NCBI RefSeq assembly: GCF_040796495.1
Contig: NZ_JBFNQN010000015.1
Coordinates: 62,001-126,000 of the forward strand
DNA: 64,000 bases
Reading direction: 5' to 3'
Origin: Kineococcus endophyticus
GTDB taxonomy: Bacteria; Actinomycetota; Actinomycetes; Actinomycetales; Kineococcaceae
Below are positions 18,217-26,231 of this stretch, in pieces. The notes beneath the pieces are model-generated. The model saw only the letters and a program-made list of their open reading frames with translations. It did no database searches and was not told the DNA's origin. Every line of letters starts with the position of its first letter. The stretch's first letter is position 1. A program made the translations under genes and the position numbers.

Positions 18217-19053
18217 ATGACCCTCGCACCACCCGACACCGCCGTCCCCGCCGCCCTGGCGCGCGCCTTCGAGGACGTGGACCGGCTCGGCGTCGCGTTC
18301 TCCGGCGGCGTCGACTCCGCGGTCGTGCTGGCCGCGGCCGTCCGCACCCTGGGCGCGGCGCGCGTCGTCGCGGTGCTCGGGGTCTCCCCGAGCCTGCCGG
18401 CCACCGAACGCGCTGCGGCGCACCGCGTCGCGGCCGTCGTCGGGGCCGCGCTGGTCGAGGTCGAGACCCACGAGGGCGACAACGCCGCCTACCGCGCCAA
18501 CGGGCCGGACCGCTGCTTCCACTGCAAGGACGAGCTGTTCACCCGCATCGGCGAGGACGTCGTCACCGCGCACGGCCTCGACGCCGTCGCCTACGGCGAG
18601 AACGCCGACGACGCCCGCCGCCCCGACCGTCCGGGCTCGCGGGCCGCGACCGAGCACCGCGTCCTGCGCCCGCTCGCCGACGCCGGCCTCGACAAGGCGG
18701 CCGTCCGCGCGCTGGCCCGGGCGTGGGACCTGCCCTGCGCGGACAAGCCGGCCGCCCCCTGCCTCGCCTCGCGCATCCCCCACCACGAGGAGGTGACCCC
18801 GGAGAAGCTGGCGCAGGTGGAGGCCGCCGAGGCGGCGCTGCGCGACCTGGGCCTCGCGGACCTGCGCGTCCGCCACCACGGCGACATCGCCCGCCTGGAG
18901 GTCCCCGCCGCCGACCTCGTGCGCGTCGCGTCCGAACCGCTCCGGGCGCAGGTGAACGCGGCCGTCCGCCGCGCCGGGTTCCGCTGGGCCGTGCTCGACC
19001 TCGCCGGGATGCAGTCCGGCGCGTTCACGCTGGAGGTGCTCAACCGTGCCTGA
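18217..19053 (+). CDS. larE: LarE, nickel-pincer cofactor sulfur transferase
   Basis: 278-aa PP-loop enzyme that AMP-activates and thiolates the pyridinium dicarboxylate made by LarB. PP-loop SGGVDS is at residues 29-34. Cysteines at 100 and 103 (RCFHCKDE) and 182 (APCLASRIPH) form a C-x2-C plus C set like that of iron-sulfur LarE proteins; some other LarE enzymes instead donate sulfur from a single sacrificial Cys at the third position. First gene of larEBC, driven from the operator region shared with lacI. Overlaps larB by 8 bases. Confidence 0.92.
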   Translation: MTLAPPDTAVPAALARAFEDVDRLGVAFSGGVDSAVVLAAAVRTLGAARVVAVLGVSPSLPATERAAAHRVAAVVGAALVEVETHEGDNAAYRANGPDRCFHCKDELFTRIGEDVVTAHGLDAVAYGENADDARRPDRPGSRAATEHRVLRPLADAGLDKAAVRALARAWDLPCADKPAAPCLASRIPHHEEVTPEKLAQVEAAEAALRDLGLADLRVRHHGDIARLEVPAADLVRVASEPLRAQVNAAVRRAGFRWAVLDLAGMQSGAFTLEVLNRA

Positions 19054-19735
19054 CCTGGTGGGTGATCTTCAGGACATCGCCGAGCTCGACCTCGACCGCA
19101 CCGCCCGCCGCGGGTACCCCGAGGCGGTGTTCTGCGCGGGCAAGACGCCGGAGCAGGTCGGCCGCATCGCCGCGGCCGTCCGCGAGCGCCCCGACGTGAC
19201 GACCCTGTTCACCCGCGCGGACGACCAGCACGCCGCCGCCGTCCTGGCGGCCCTGCCCGACGCCGCGCACGACCCCGACGCGGGTCTGCTGGCCTGGCCA
19301 CCCGCCCCGCCGGACCCGACGGGCGGCCTCGTCGTCGTGCTCGCGGCGGGGACCTCGGACCTGCCCGTGGCGCGCGAGGCCCACCTGACGGCGCGCTACC
19401 TCGGGCGCGAGAGCGAACTCGTCGTCGACGTCGGAGTGGCTGGGCTGCACCGCGTCCTGGCCCGGGTGGACCTGCTGCGCCGGGCCCGCGTGGTCGTGGT
19501 GGCGGCCGGGATGGACGGTGCGCTGCCGAGCGTCGTGGCCGGGCTGACGTCCGCGCCGGTCGTGGGGTTGCCGACGTCGGTGGGCTACGGCGCGGCCTTC
19601 GGCGGGATCGCCGCGCTCCTGACGATGCTCAACGCCTGCGCGCCGGGGGTGAGCGTCGTGAACATCGACAACGGGTACGGCGCAGGGCACCTGGCGGCCC
19701 AGATCGCCGCGCCCCAGGACGGGGTCCCGTCGTGA
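19046..19735 (+). CDS. larB: LarB, nicotinate adenine dinucleotide carboxylase/hydrolase
   Basis: 229-aa enzyme that starts nickel-pincer cofactor synthesis by carboxylating C5 of nicotinic acid adenine dinucleotide and releasing AMP. The C-terminal PurE-like domain is clear: VVVLAAGTSDLPVAREA, VVVAAGMDGALPSVVAGL, GLPTSVGYGAAFGG and NIDNGYGAG. The N-terminus has the family's LDLDRTARRGYPEAVFC segment. GTG 19046 lies within the end of larE; larC follows with a GTGA overlap. Confidence 0.94.
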   Translation: MPDLVGDLQDIAELDLDRTARRGYPEAVFCAGKTPEQVGRIAAAVRERPDVTTLFTRADDQHAAAVLAALPDAAHDPDAGLLAWPPAPPDPTGGLVVVLAAGTSDLPVAREAHLTARYLGRESELVVDVGVAGLHRVLARVDLLRRARVVVVAAGMDGALPSVVAGLTSAPVVGLPTSVGYGAAFGGIAALLTMLNACAPGVSVVNIDNGYGAGHLAAQIAAPQDGVPS

Positions 19736-20940
19736 ACCACGTCTGGATCGACCCCTCCGCGGGGGTTGCCGGGGACATGCTGCTGGGGGCGCTGCTGGAC
19801 GCCGGCGCCGACCTCGCGGCCGTCCGCGCCGCCGTCCACGCCGTCGTGGGAGACGCCGTCTCGGTCCGCACCGAGCGCGTCACGCGGGCGGGACTGGCCG
19901 CGACGAAGGCGCACGTCGAGCTGCACGACGAGGACCCGCCGCACCGGACCTGGACGACGATCCGGCGGATGCTGGACCACGCCGCCGTGCCGGAACCGGT
20001 GCGCCGCAACGCCGTCACGGTGTTCGCCGCGCTCGCCACGGCGGAGGGTGCCGTCCACGGCGTGCCCGCGGACGACGTCCACTTCCACGAGGTCGGCGCG
20101 CTGGACTCCATCGCGGACGTCGTCGGGGTGTGCGCCGCGCTGCACGCCCTCGGCGTGACGTCCGCGAGCGCCGGGACGGTCGCGCTGGGGTCGGGCACGG
20201 TCCGCGCGGCGCACGGGGCGATCCCCGTGCCGGTTCCCGCGGTGGTGGCGCTGTCCCGCGGCCGGCGGGTGCGCGCCGGCGGGGAGGGCGAGCTGACGAC
20301 CCCGACCGGGATGGCCCTCGTGGCCGCGCTGGCCACGACCGACGAGGACCTGCCCGAGCTGACCGTCACGGCCTGGGGTTCGGGGGCGGGCACCCGGGAC
20401 GTGGGGGGCCGCCCGAACGTCACCCGGGTCGTCCTGGGTGAGCGCGCCACACGGGCCGCGAGACCCCTTGCGCACCAGCTGGAGGCGACGGTCGACGACC
20501 TCGACCCGCGGCTGTGGCCGGGGGTCCTCGCCCGGGTCCTGGCAGCGGGCGCGCTCGACGCGTGGCTCGTCCCCGTGGTCGGCAAGAAGGGCCGCCCGGC
20601 GCACGTGCTGACGGTGCTGTCCCCGCCGGAGCGGTCCGACGAGCTCGAGGAGCTGGTGGTCGCGACGACGACGACACTGGGGGTGCGGCGCACGGAGTAC
20701 ACCCGGTTGGTGCTGGAGCGCGGGTGGGTCGAGGTGGGCGTCGAGGGGCACGCGGTGCCCGTGAAGGTCGGGCTGCTGCGGGGCGTGGTGCAGCAGGTCA
20801 TGCCGGAGTTCGAGGACGTGGCGCGCGTCGCCGCCGACCTCGGCTGGCCCGAACGCCGCGTCCTCGCAGCGGCCCACACCGCGGCGGCGGCCGCCGGCTG
20901 GACGGTCGGCGGACCCCCGCCCGGGGACCTCAGACGGTGA
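19732..20940 (+). CDS. larC: LarC, nickel insertase (single unbroken frame)
   Basis: 402-aa CTP-dependent nickel cyclometallase that inserts Ni into the pincer nucleotide. N-terminal WIDPSAGVAGDMLLGALLDAGA, the VHFHEVGALDSIADVVG metal-rich segment and the C-terminal region from about residue 245 are all in one frame; in lactobacilli these are two pieces joined by ribosomal frameshifting. With larB and larE next door the whole cofactor route is encoded. The 3' end overlaps the convergent glycosyltransferase by 11 bases. Confidence 0.94.
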   Translation: MNHVWIDPSAGVAGDMLLGALLDAGADLAAVRAAVHAVVGDAVSVRTERVTRAGLAATKAHVELHDEDPPHRTWTTIRRMLDHAAVPEPVRRNAVTVFAALATAEGAVHGVPADDVHFHEVGALDSIADVVGVCAALHALGVTSASAGTVALGSGTVRAAHGAIPVPVPAVVALSRGRRVRAGGEGELTTPTGMALVAALATTDEDLPELTVTAWGSGAGTRDVGGRPNVTRVVLGERATRAARPLAHQLEATVDDLDPRLWPGVLARVLAAGALDAWLVPVVGKKGRPAHVLTVLSPPERSDELEELVVATTTTLGVRRTEYTRLVLERGWVEVGVEGHAVPVKVGLLRGVVQQVMPEFEDVARVAADLGWPERRVLAAAHTAAAAAGWTVGGPPPGDLRR

Positions 20941-22003
20941 CGCCCACCGGTGCCCCCGCGGCCGCGTACTGCCGCAGCGTCTCGGCGAGGACCTGCGGCC
21001 ACGTCACCTGCGGGTCGGTGTCGACGTTGTGCCGGCGGATGCGTTCACGCCGCTCGGGGTCGGTGGCGAGCACGTGCAGCAGCCGGGCCGCGTCGGCGTC
21101 GTCGGCGGCGAGCAGACCCTCGACGTCGTGGCGGACGAACTCGGTGACGCCGCTGGCGGCCATGGCGACGACGGGGACCCCCGCGCACCGCGCCTCCAGG
21201 GCGGCCAGCCCGAACGACTCCAGCCGCGCGGGGGCGACGTAGGCGTCGGCGGCGGTGAGGACGCGCTGGACCCCCGCCCGGTCCAGCCGGCCCGGCAGCT
21301 CGACCTGGTCCGCGAGCCCGGTCGCCGCCAGCTTGCGCCGGACCGCGGGCAGCAGCCGTCCGTCCCCGACGAGGACGGCCCGCAGCGGGACGTCCGCGGG
21401 CAGCCGGTCGCGCAGGTCGGCCAGGACGCGGACGAGGGCGAGGGGCCGCTTGCGGGCCGCGAAGCGCAGGGCGCTGACGACCGTGAACTCCGGCGCGTCG
21501 ACCCGGTGCGCGTGGCAGTCCCGCCACTCGGTGGGGTCGATGCCGTTGGGCAGCAGGGCGACCGGGACGCCGACGGTGCGGCTCAGCGGGTCGGCGACGG
21601 CCCGGCTCACGGCGCTCCAGCGCACCCCGGACGCCGTCGCGCGACGCAACGCCACGGCCATCGGCCGGGCCGTCCCGTGGGACACCATCGAGTGCACGGT
21701 GACGAGCGCGGGCACGGCGAGCGTGCGGGCCAGGGCGGCGGCGCGCCAGGCCAGCGGCGAGACGACGGAGGAGTGCACGTGGACGACGTCCGCGTCGGCG
21801 AGGTGCCCGGCGAGGCGGTCGCCGCGGCCGAGGCGCACGACGCGCACGTCCCCCACCGGGTCGGCGTCCGGGCCGGCGGGGGTGCGGGTCAGGACGTCCA
21901 CCGCGTGCCCGGCGGCGGCGAGCTGGTCGGCGAGGTCGCGCACGTGCAGCTCGATCCCCCCGAGCACCGGCAGGTAGCTGTCGGTGACGAGCGCGATCCT
22001 CAC
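20930..22003 (-). CDS. GT4-family glycosyltransferase
   Basis: 357-aa cytoplasmic or membrane-associated retaining glycosyltransferase. N-terminal VRIALVTDSYLPVLGGIELHVRDLA is the GT4 acceptor-side start; the donor site has ALRFAARKRPLALV, LVGDGRLLPAVR and the E-x7-E motif in ESFGLAALEARCAGVPVV. Donor and acceptor are unknown. GTG 22003 overlaps the stop of the membrane protein gene by 4 bases, so the two are coupled and may act on the same lipid-linked product. Confidence 0.88.
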   Translation of the reverse strand: MRIALVTDSYLPVLGGIELHVRDLADQLAAAGHAVDVLTRTPAGPDADPVGDVRVVRLGRGDRLAGHLADADVVHVHSSVVSPLAWRAAALARTLAVPALVTVHSMVSHGTARPMAVALRRATASGVRWSAVSRAVADPLSRTVGVPVALLPNGIDPTEWRDCHAHRVDAPEFTVVSALRFAARKRPLALVRVLADLRDRLPADVPLRAVLVGDGRLLPAVRRKLAATGLADQVELPGRLDRAGVQRVLTAADAYVAPARLESFGLAALEARCAGVPVVAMAASGVTEFVRHDVEGLLAADDADAARLLHVLATDPERRERIRRHNVDTDPQVTWPQVLAETLRQYAAAGAPVGVTV

Positions 22004-23076
22004 GCGGTGACCCCCAGGTCGACCCGGGCGCGGCGACGCAGGAGCAGCCAGCCGGCGAGCGCCCCGCCGCCCACGGGGACCTCGAGCAGCACGACGAACG
22101 CGCGGTACAGCAGCACGCCGGTCAGGGCGGCGGCCGGCGAGGCGCCCGCGGCGAGCAGCACGCCGGTCGCGCCGGCCTCGGCGAACCCGCTGCCGCCCGG
22201 GGTGATCGGGACGGTGCTGGCGAGGCGGTCGACGACGAAGGCCGCGACGACGGCGGACAGGGTGGGGACGGCACCCGTCAGGTGCAGGCAGGCCCAGAAG
22301 AGACCGCCCTGCAGCAGGACGTAGGCCAGGACGCCGAAGGTCAGCCGCCGCCACTGCGCGACGACGGTCTGCTGCACGCGGCGCCGCACCCCGAGGAGCT
22401 CGATGCGCCACCGAGCGAGCCGGCGCAGGACGCCCGTCCGCCGCGTCACCGGGGACAGGGCCAGCACTCCTCGCACGAGCACGACCGTCCCCACCCGCGA
22501 CCCCAGGGCCGCGGCCACGAGGACGACGGTCGCGAGGAGAGCGGACACGACACCGGCCCCGGCCAGCACCTGCGGGGGCAACTGCCCCAGCAGGGCCGTC
22601 CCGGCCAGGGCGACCGCGCAGACGACGAGCTTGCCCGCGACGTCGACGACGTTGCTCGTGACGGTGAAGTCGGCGATGCGGCGCATCCCGAAACCCCAGC
22701 GGCGCAACATGGTCGAGTTCAGCCACATCCCCACGGCCCCGCCGGCGGGCAGCGCGTTGGAGACGGCGCTGCCGGACAGGTTCAGCAGCATGGCGCGGGG
22801 GCGCGTCAGCCCGGGCAGCGCGCCGGTGAGCGACCAGGCGTAGGCCCACAGCCCCAGCCACCACAACCCCGCGAGGGCCGCCAGCGCGACCGGGCTCACG
22901 GCGGTGGCGAGCCCGGCGACGTCCGACCACGTCGTCCCGACGAACCGGGGCAGGGCCGTCACCGCGGCGATCCCGGCGGCGAGCGACACGATCCCGACGA
23001 GGGTCCGCCCGCGCAGCAGCCGTGGCAGTCTGCGCCGGTGCCCCGCTCCGGACCCTTCGTCCTCGTGTCCTTCCAC
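22000..23076 (-). CDS. Lysylphosphatidylglycerol-synthase-like (UPF0104) membrane protein
   Basis: Integral membrane protein of about 358 aa with seven or eight helices, resembling the flippase/LPG-synthase transmembrane domain family: NALPAGGAVGMWLNSTMLRRWG, a VDRLASTVPITPGGSGFAEAG motif and YRAFVVLLEVPVGG. Families of this type act in lipid or glycolipid export. The start is uncertain: GTG 23076 gives a basic N-terminus before helix 1 but overlaps the divergent PIG-L gene by 39 bases; GTG 22989 would start inside the helix. Confidence 0.8.
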   Translation of the reverse strand: MEGHEDEGSGAGHRRRLPRLLRGRTLVGIVSLAAGIAAVTALPRFVGTTWSDVAGLATAVSPVALAALAGLWWLGLWAYAWSLTGALPGLTRPRAMLLNLSGSAVSNALPAGGAVGMWLNSTMLRRWGFGMRRIADFTVTSNVVDVAGKLVVCAVALAGTALLGQLPPQVLAGAGVVSALLATVVLVAAALGSRVGTVVLVRGVLALSPVTRRTGVLRRLARWRIELLGVRRRVQQTVVAQWRRLTFGVLAYVLLQGGLFWACLHLTGAVPTLSAVVAAFVVDRLASTVPITPGGSGFAEAGATGVLLAAGASPAAALTGVLLYRAFVVLLEVPVGGGALAGWLLLRRRARVDLGVTA

Positions 23077-23874
23077 GCCCACCCCGACGACGAGGCGCTG
23101 CTCACCGGCGGCACCCTGGCGCGGGCGGCCGCCGAGGGTCACCGCGTCGTCCTCGTCGTGGCGACCGACGGTGAGGCCGGGCTCGCGGCCGACGACCCCG
23201 GGGCCGGGCTGGGTGCGCGGCGCGCCGCCGAGCTGGACCGCTCCGCCGCGGCCCTGGGGGTCGCGCGCGTCGTCCGGCTCGGTCACCGCGACAGCGGCTG
23301 GCCCGAGCCCGCGCCCGGTCCGGGGCGCCCCTTCAGCGAGGTCGGGGTGGAGGAGGTGGCCGCCGAGCTCGCCGTGGTCCTGCGCGCCGAGGGCGCCGAC
23401 GTCCTGACCACCTACGACGCCGCCGGCGGGTACGGCCACCCCGACCACGTCCGCGTCCACCACGTCGGGGCCCGCGCCGCGCAGCTCGCGGGCACGCCCG
23501 TCGTCCTGGAGGCGACGGTCGACCGGACGCTCGTCGAGCGCGGCCTGCGCCTGGCCCAGCTCGTCCCCGGGTTCGTCAGCGACGTCACGGCCGACCGGGC
23601 GCGCGGGGCCTTCACCCCGCGCCGGGCCCTGACCCACCGCGTCGACGTGCGCGCCCACCTCGACGCCAAGCGCGCGGCGCTGCGGGCGCACGCCAGCCAG
23701 ACCGAGACCCGCGGGCCGCGAGGGTGGGTGCGGGGGCTGCGCGGGGTCGGTCTGCTCGCCGCGCTGCCGGGGCCGGTGGGCCGGCTCGTCCTGGGGCGGG
23801 AGTGGTTCGTCGAGAGCGGCCGCGTCCCCGGGGCCGTGCTGTCGGACGACGTCTTCGCGAGCCTGCGCCGCTAG
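23038..23874 (+). CDS. PIG-L/LmbE-family N-deacetylase
   Basis: 278-aa zinc-dependent deacetylase of N-acetylglucosaminyl compounds. Zinc motif AHPDDE is near residue 12-17, and the later zinc His is in GGYGHPDHVRVHHVG. The family includes MshB and Mca of mycothiol metabolism and sugar-lipid deacetylases. Next to a glycosyltransferase and a lipid-type membrane protein, a glycolipid role is at least as likely as a mycothiol role. GTG 23038 is the assumed start. Confidence 0.87.
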   Translation: MPRSGPFVLVSFHAHPDDEALLTGGTLARAAAEGHRVVLVVATDGEAGLAADDPGAGLGARRAAELDRSAAALGVARVVRLGHRDSGWPEPAPGPGRPFSEVGVEEVAAELAVVLRAEGADVLTTYDAAGGYGHPDHVRVHHVGARAAQLAGTPVVLEATVDRTLVERGLRLAQLVPGFVSDVTADRARGAFTPRRALTHRVDVRAHLDAKRAALRAHASQTETRGPRGWVRGLRGVGLLAALPGPVGRLVLGREWFVESGRVPGAVLSDDVFASLRR

Positions 23875-24008
23875 CTGCTGCGGTCCGTGGTCGCCGTCGT
23901 GGTGCACCCCCCGAGGATGGCGCACCGACGGCGGCCGGGACGCCCACTCGCCCGGACTCCCAGGAAGATCGGACGGGTCTTCACGGCGTCTCCCCAGGTG
24001 GGGCCCTC

Positions 24009-25025
24009 TCAGAGCCGGTGCAGCAGCAGGCGGACGTCCTCGGCGCTCGCGTCGGGCGCCAGGTGCAGGACCCCTTCGCGGTGCGCCCAGGACGCCGCGT
24101 GCACGCGCGACGCGCTGCCGGTCTTCCAGCGCACGGCGTCGACGTGGGTGTGCACCGTGCGGACGGAGATGCCGAGGCGTTCGGCGATCTCCGCGTTCGC
24201 CATCCCGGCCGCGACGCACGTCAGGACGTCCAGTTCCCGCCGGGACAGCCCGCAGGGGACCTCTCCCGGCTCGAGCAGGACCTGCAACCGGTCACCGTGC
24301 CCCCCCGGCTCGGGCTGGGCCACCACGCGGTACCAGGTGCCACCGGCGTCCCACCAGGCGTCCAGCCGTCGCCCCGGGACCGTCCGGACGGCACGGAGCG
24401 CGCGGGCCAACCGCGGGTCGCCCAGCACGGCCGGCGCGTCGGCCCCCGGCAGCGGGTGCAGGCCCCGGGCGTCGAGCAGCGCCGCGGCGCCCTGCGCGCC
24501 GTCGTCGACGGCCGCGTTGCGCAACCGCGTGACCACGGCGTTGAGGGCGGGCACGAGCGCTGCCACCCGGGCCTGCTCCGCAGCGCCGAAGCGCGGGCTG
24601 CGCGCGGAGAAGTGGGCGAAGCCGGCCGTCGCGCCGTCGGCGTCGACGAGGTGCACGGACATGCCGTCGACGAAGCCCTCCGGCTCGAGGTGACGGCGGA
24701 AGAAGGTGCGTTCGCGGAAGCGGTTGCCCGTGTCGGTCGACAGCGTGGGCGGGGGCCAGCTGGCGCACAGGTAGTCCAGGTCGGGTTCGTGCATCCAGTC
24801 CTGCGCGACGGCGTCGCCCCACTGGTGGGCGAAGCCCCGGCTGGCGAGGGTGCGGGTGGGCACCTGCGCCGCGGCTCCGGCCGCGACGACCTGGAGGGCC
24901 GACGCGTCGCTGGGGATGAGCCTGGCGAGCAGGCCGAGGGCGTCGGAGCCCACGTCGGCTCCCCCGCCTCCGGCGAGCACGCCGAGTCCGGCCGCGGCCG
25001 CGAGCAGTTCCGTGTCCACACGCAC
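24009..25025 (-). CDS. LuxR-type HTH transcriptional regulator
   Basis: 338-aa regulator with a GAF/PAS-like N-terminal region (about 25-170) and a C-terminal GerE helix-turn-helix (about 260-320: LSRRELDVLTCVAAGMANAEIAERLGISVRTVHTHV). It is divergent from the ABC transporter operon, with 200 bases between them, and is the natural candidate to control it. The signal is unknown. The 134-base gap between its 3' end and the PIG-L gene shows nothing recognisable. Confidence 0.85.
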   Translation of the reverse strand: MRVDTELLAAAAGLGVLAGGGGADVGSDALGLLARLIPSDASALQVVAAGAAAQVPTRTLASRGFAHQWGDAVAQDWMHEPDLDYLCASWPPPTLSTDTGNRFRERTFFRRHLEPEGFVDGMSVHLVDADGATAGFAHFSARSPRFGAAEQARVAALVPALNAVVTRLRNAAVDDGAQGAAALLDARGLHPLPGADAPAVLGDPRLARALRAVRTVPGRRLDAWWDAGGTWYRVVAQPEPGGHGDRLQVLLEPGEVPCGLSRRELDVLTCVAAGMANAEIAERLGISVRTVHTHVDAVRWKTGSASRVHAASWAHREGVLHLAPDASAEDVRLLLHRL

Positions 25026-25225
25026 CTCCCGTTCGACTCCCGTCGGAGACGGTAAGCCCGCCGGGGCCCGCGCTCAAGCACTTCGGCCGGGTTCACCCGT
25101 CGGTACTTGTACGGATCCCGCCTCCCGACGCACCTGGTTCCGTGTCCGGTCACCGGCGCCTCACCGACGACGCCCCGGTCCCCGCACCTCCAGCGCACTC
25201 CCCGACGAACGCCAGGAGACACCCC

Positions 25226-26230
25226 ATGGTCAGTCGCAGAACCCTCCTCCTCGGCGCAGGCCTGTCCGTCGTGGGCGGCACCACCGCCTGCGGGACGATG
25301 TCCGAGCAGCCGGCCTCCGGCGGGACCGCGGGCGCGTCGTCCGGACCGCGGCCGGTGAAGAAGATCCTCTTCGACTACCCCTTCACGTCGCTGCCGATCT
25401 ACGCGGCGCTGACACCGATCATGGTCGACTACGCCAAGACCAAGTCGGTCGGTTTCGAGCTGACGAACGACAACAACGACCTGTCGCAGCAGATCACCAA
25501 CCTCACGACCTACCTGAACTCCGACGTCGACGCGGTCGTCTCCTTCCCCGCCGACCCGGCCAGCCTCGAGGCCATGGCCAAGCAGTACAAGGCGGCCGGC
25601 AAGTACTGGGTCACCTACGGCGGAGACCTGCCGACACAGGACGCGACCCTGCAGTTCTCCTTCGAGGACTCCGGCAAGCAGCTCGCCGACCACGCCGGGA
25701 CGTGGGTCAACGAGACCCTCGGCGGCTCGGCGAAGGTCCTCGTCATCGAGGACCAGACGATCCAGATCGGCCGGGAGCGCACGAAGGGTCTCGTCGAGGG
25801 GCTGAAGGCCACGGCGCCGGGCGCGGAGGTCGTCGTCCAGCAGCAGGGCGTCAGCCCCTCGGAGGGCCTGAGCGTCACGTCGGCGGCGCTGGCCCAGCAC
25901 CCCGACATCGCGGTCGTCCTCACGGCCGTCGGGGACGCGGCGCAGGGCGCGTACCAGGCGCTCGTCACGGCCGGGCGCCCAGAGACCGACGCGAAGACGT
26001 ACGTGGGCGGCCTGGACGCGAACCTGTTCGCGCTGCAGAAGATGAAGGCCGGGACGTTCTTCCGCGCCACCGTGACCGTCGACGGCATCGCCATCGCCCG
26101 GGCCGTGGTCGACATCCCGCTGGCCCTGGGGCAGGGGAAGAAGGACGCGAGCATCGACCTGCCGGTCGCCCTCATCACGATGGACGACCCGGCCGCCGTC
26201 GACGCCCAGATCAAGATCTTCGGCGGCTGA
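25226..26230 (+). CDS. Sugar ABC transporter substrate-binding lipoprotein (Tat-type signal)
   Basis: 334-aa periplasmic-binding-protein-like lipoprotein of the ribose/xylose type. The N-terminus SRRTLLLGAGLSVVGG followed by Cys in TTAC suggests twin-arginine export plus lipid anchoring. The two-lobed domain (about 45-330) has DNNDLSQQITNLTTYL and the GGLDANLFALQKM segment. The substrate is likely a sugar or small carbonyl compound; it cannot be named. CCAGGAG precedes the ATG by 7 bases. First gene of a four-gene operon. The 200 bases upstream (25026-25225) hold no other gene. Confidence 0.9.
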   Translation: MVSRRTLLLGAGLSVVGGTTACGTMSEQPASGGTAGASSGPRPVKKILFDYPFTSLPIYAALTPIMVDYAKTKSVGFELTNDNNDLSQQITNLTTYLNSDVDAVVSFPADPASLEAMAKQYKAAGKYWVTYGGDLPTQDATLQFSFEDSGKQLADHAGTWVNETLGGSAKVLVIEDQTIQIGRERTKGLVEGLKATAPGAEVVVQQQGVSPSEGLSVTSAALAQHPDIAVVLTAVGDAAQGAYQALVTAGRPETDAKTYVGGLDANLFALQKMKAGTFFRATVTVDGIAIARAVVDIPLALGQGKKDASIDLPVALITMDDPAAVDAQIKIFGG

Positions 26231-26231
26231 G

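Noticed and set aside
19732-20940. A programmed frameshift in larC as in lactobacilli
   Set aside because: The reading frame is continuous through both domains, so no recoding is needed.
20930-22930. A single 666-residue glycosyltransferase
   Set aside because: The upstream half of that frame is antisense-like Arg/Gly/Pro sequence overlapping the membrane protein gene; the GT4 fold begins at the GTGA junction (22003).
25026-25225. A riboswitch or small RNA in the 200-base gap before the ABC operon
   Set aside because: No conserved motif or strong hairpin-plus-U-tract was found; only weak short repeats such as GTACTTGTAC.
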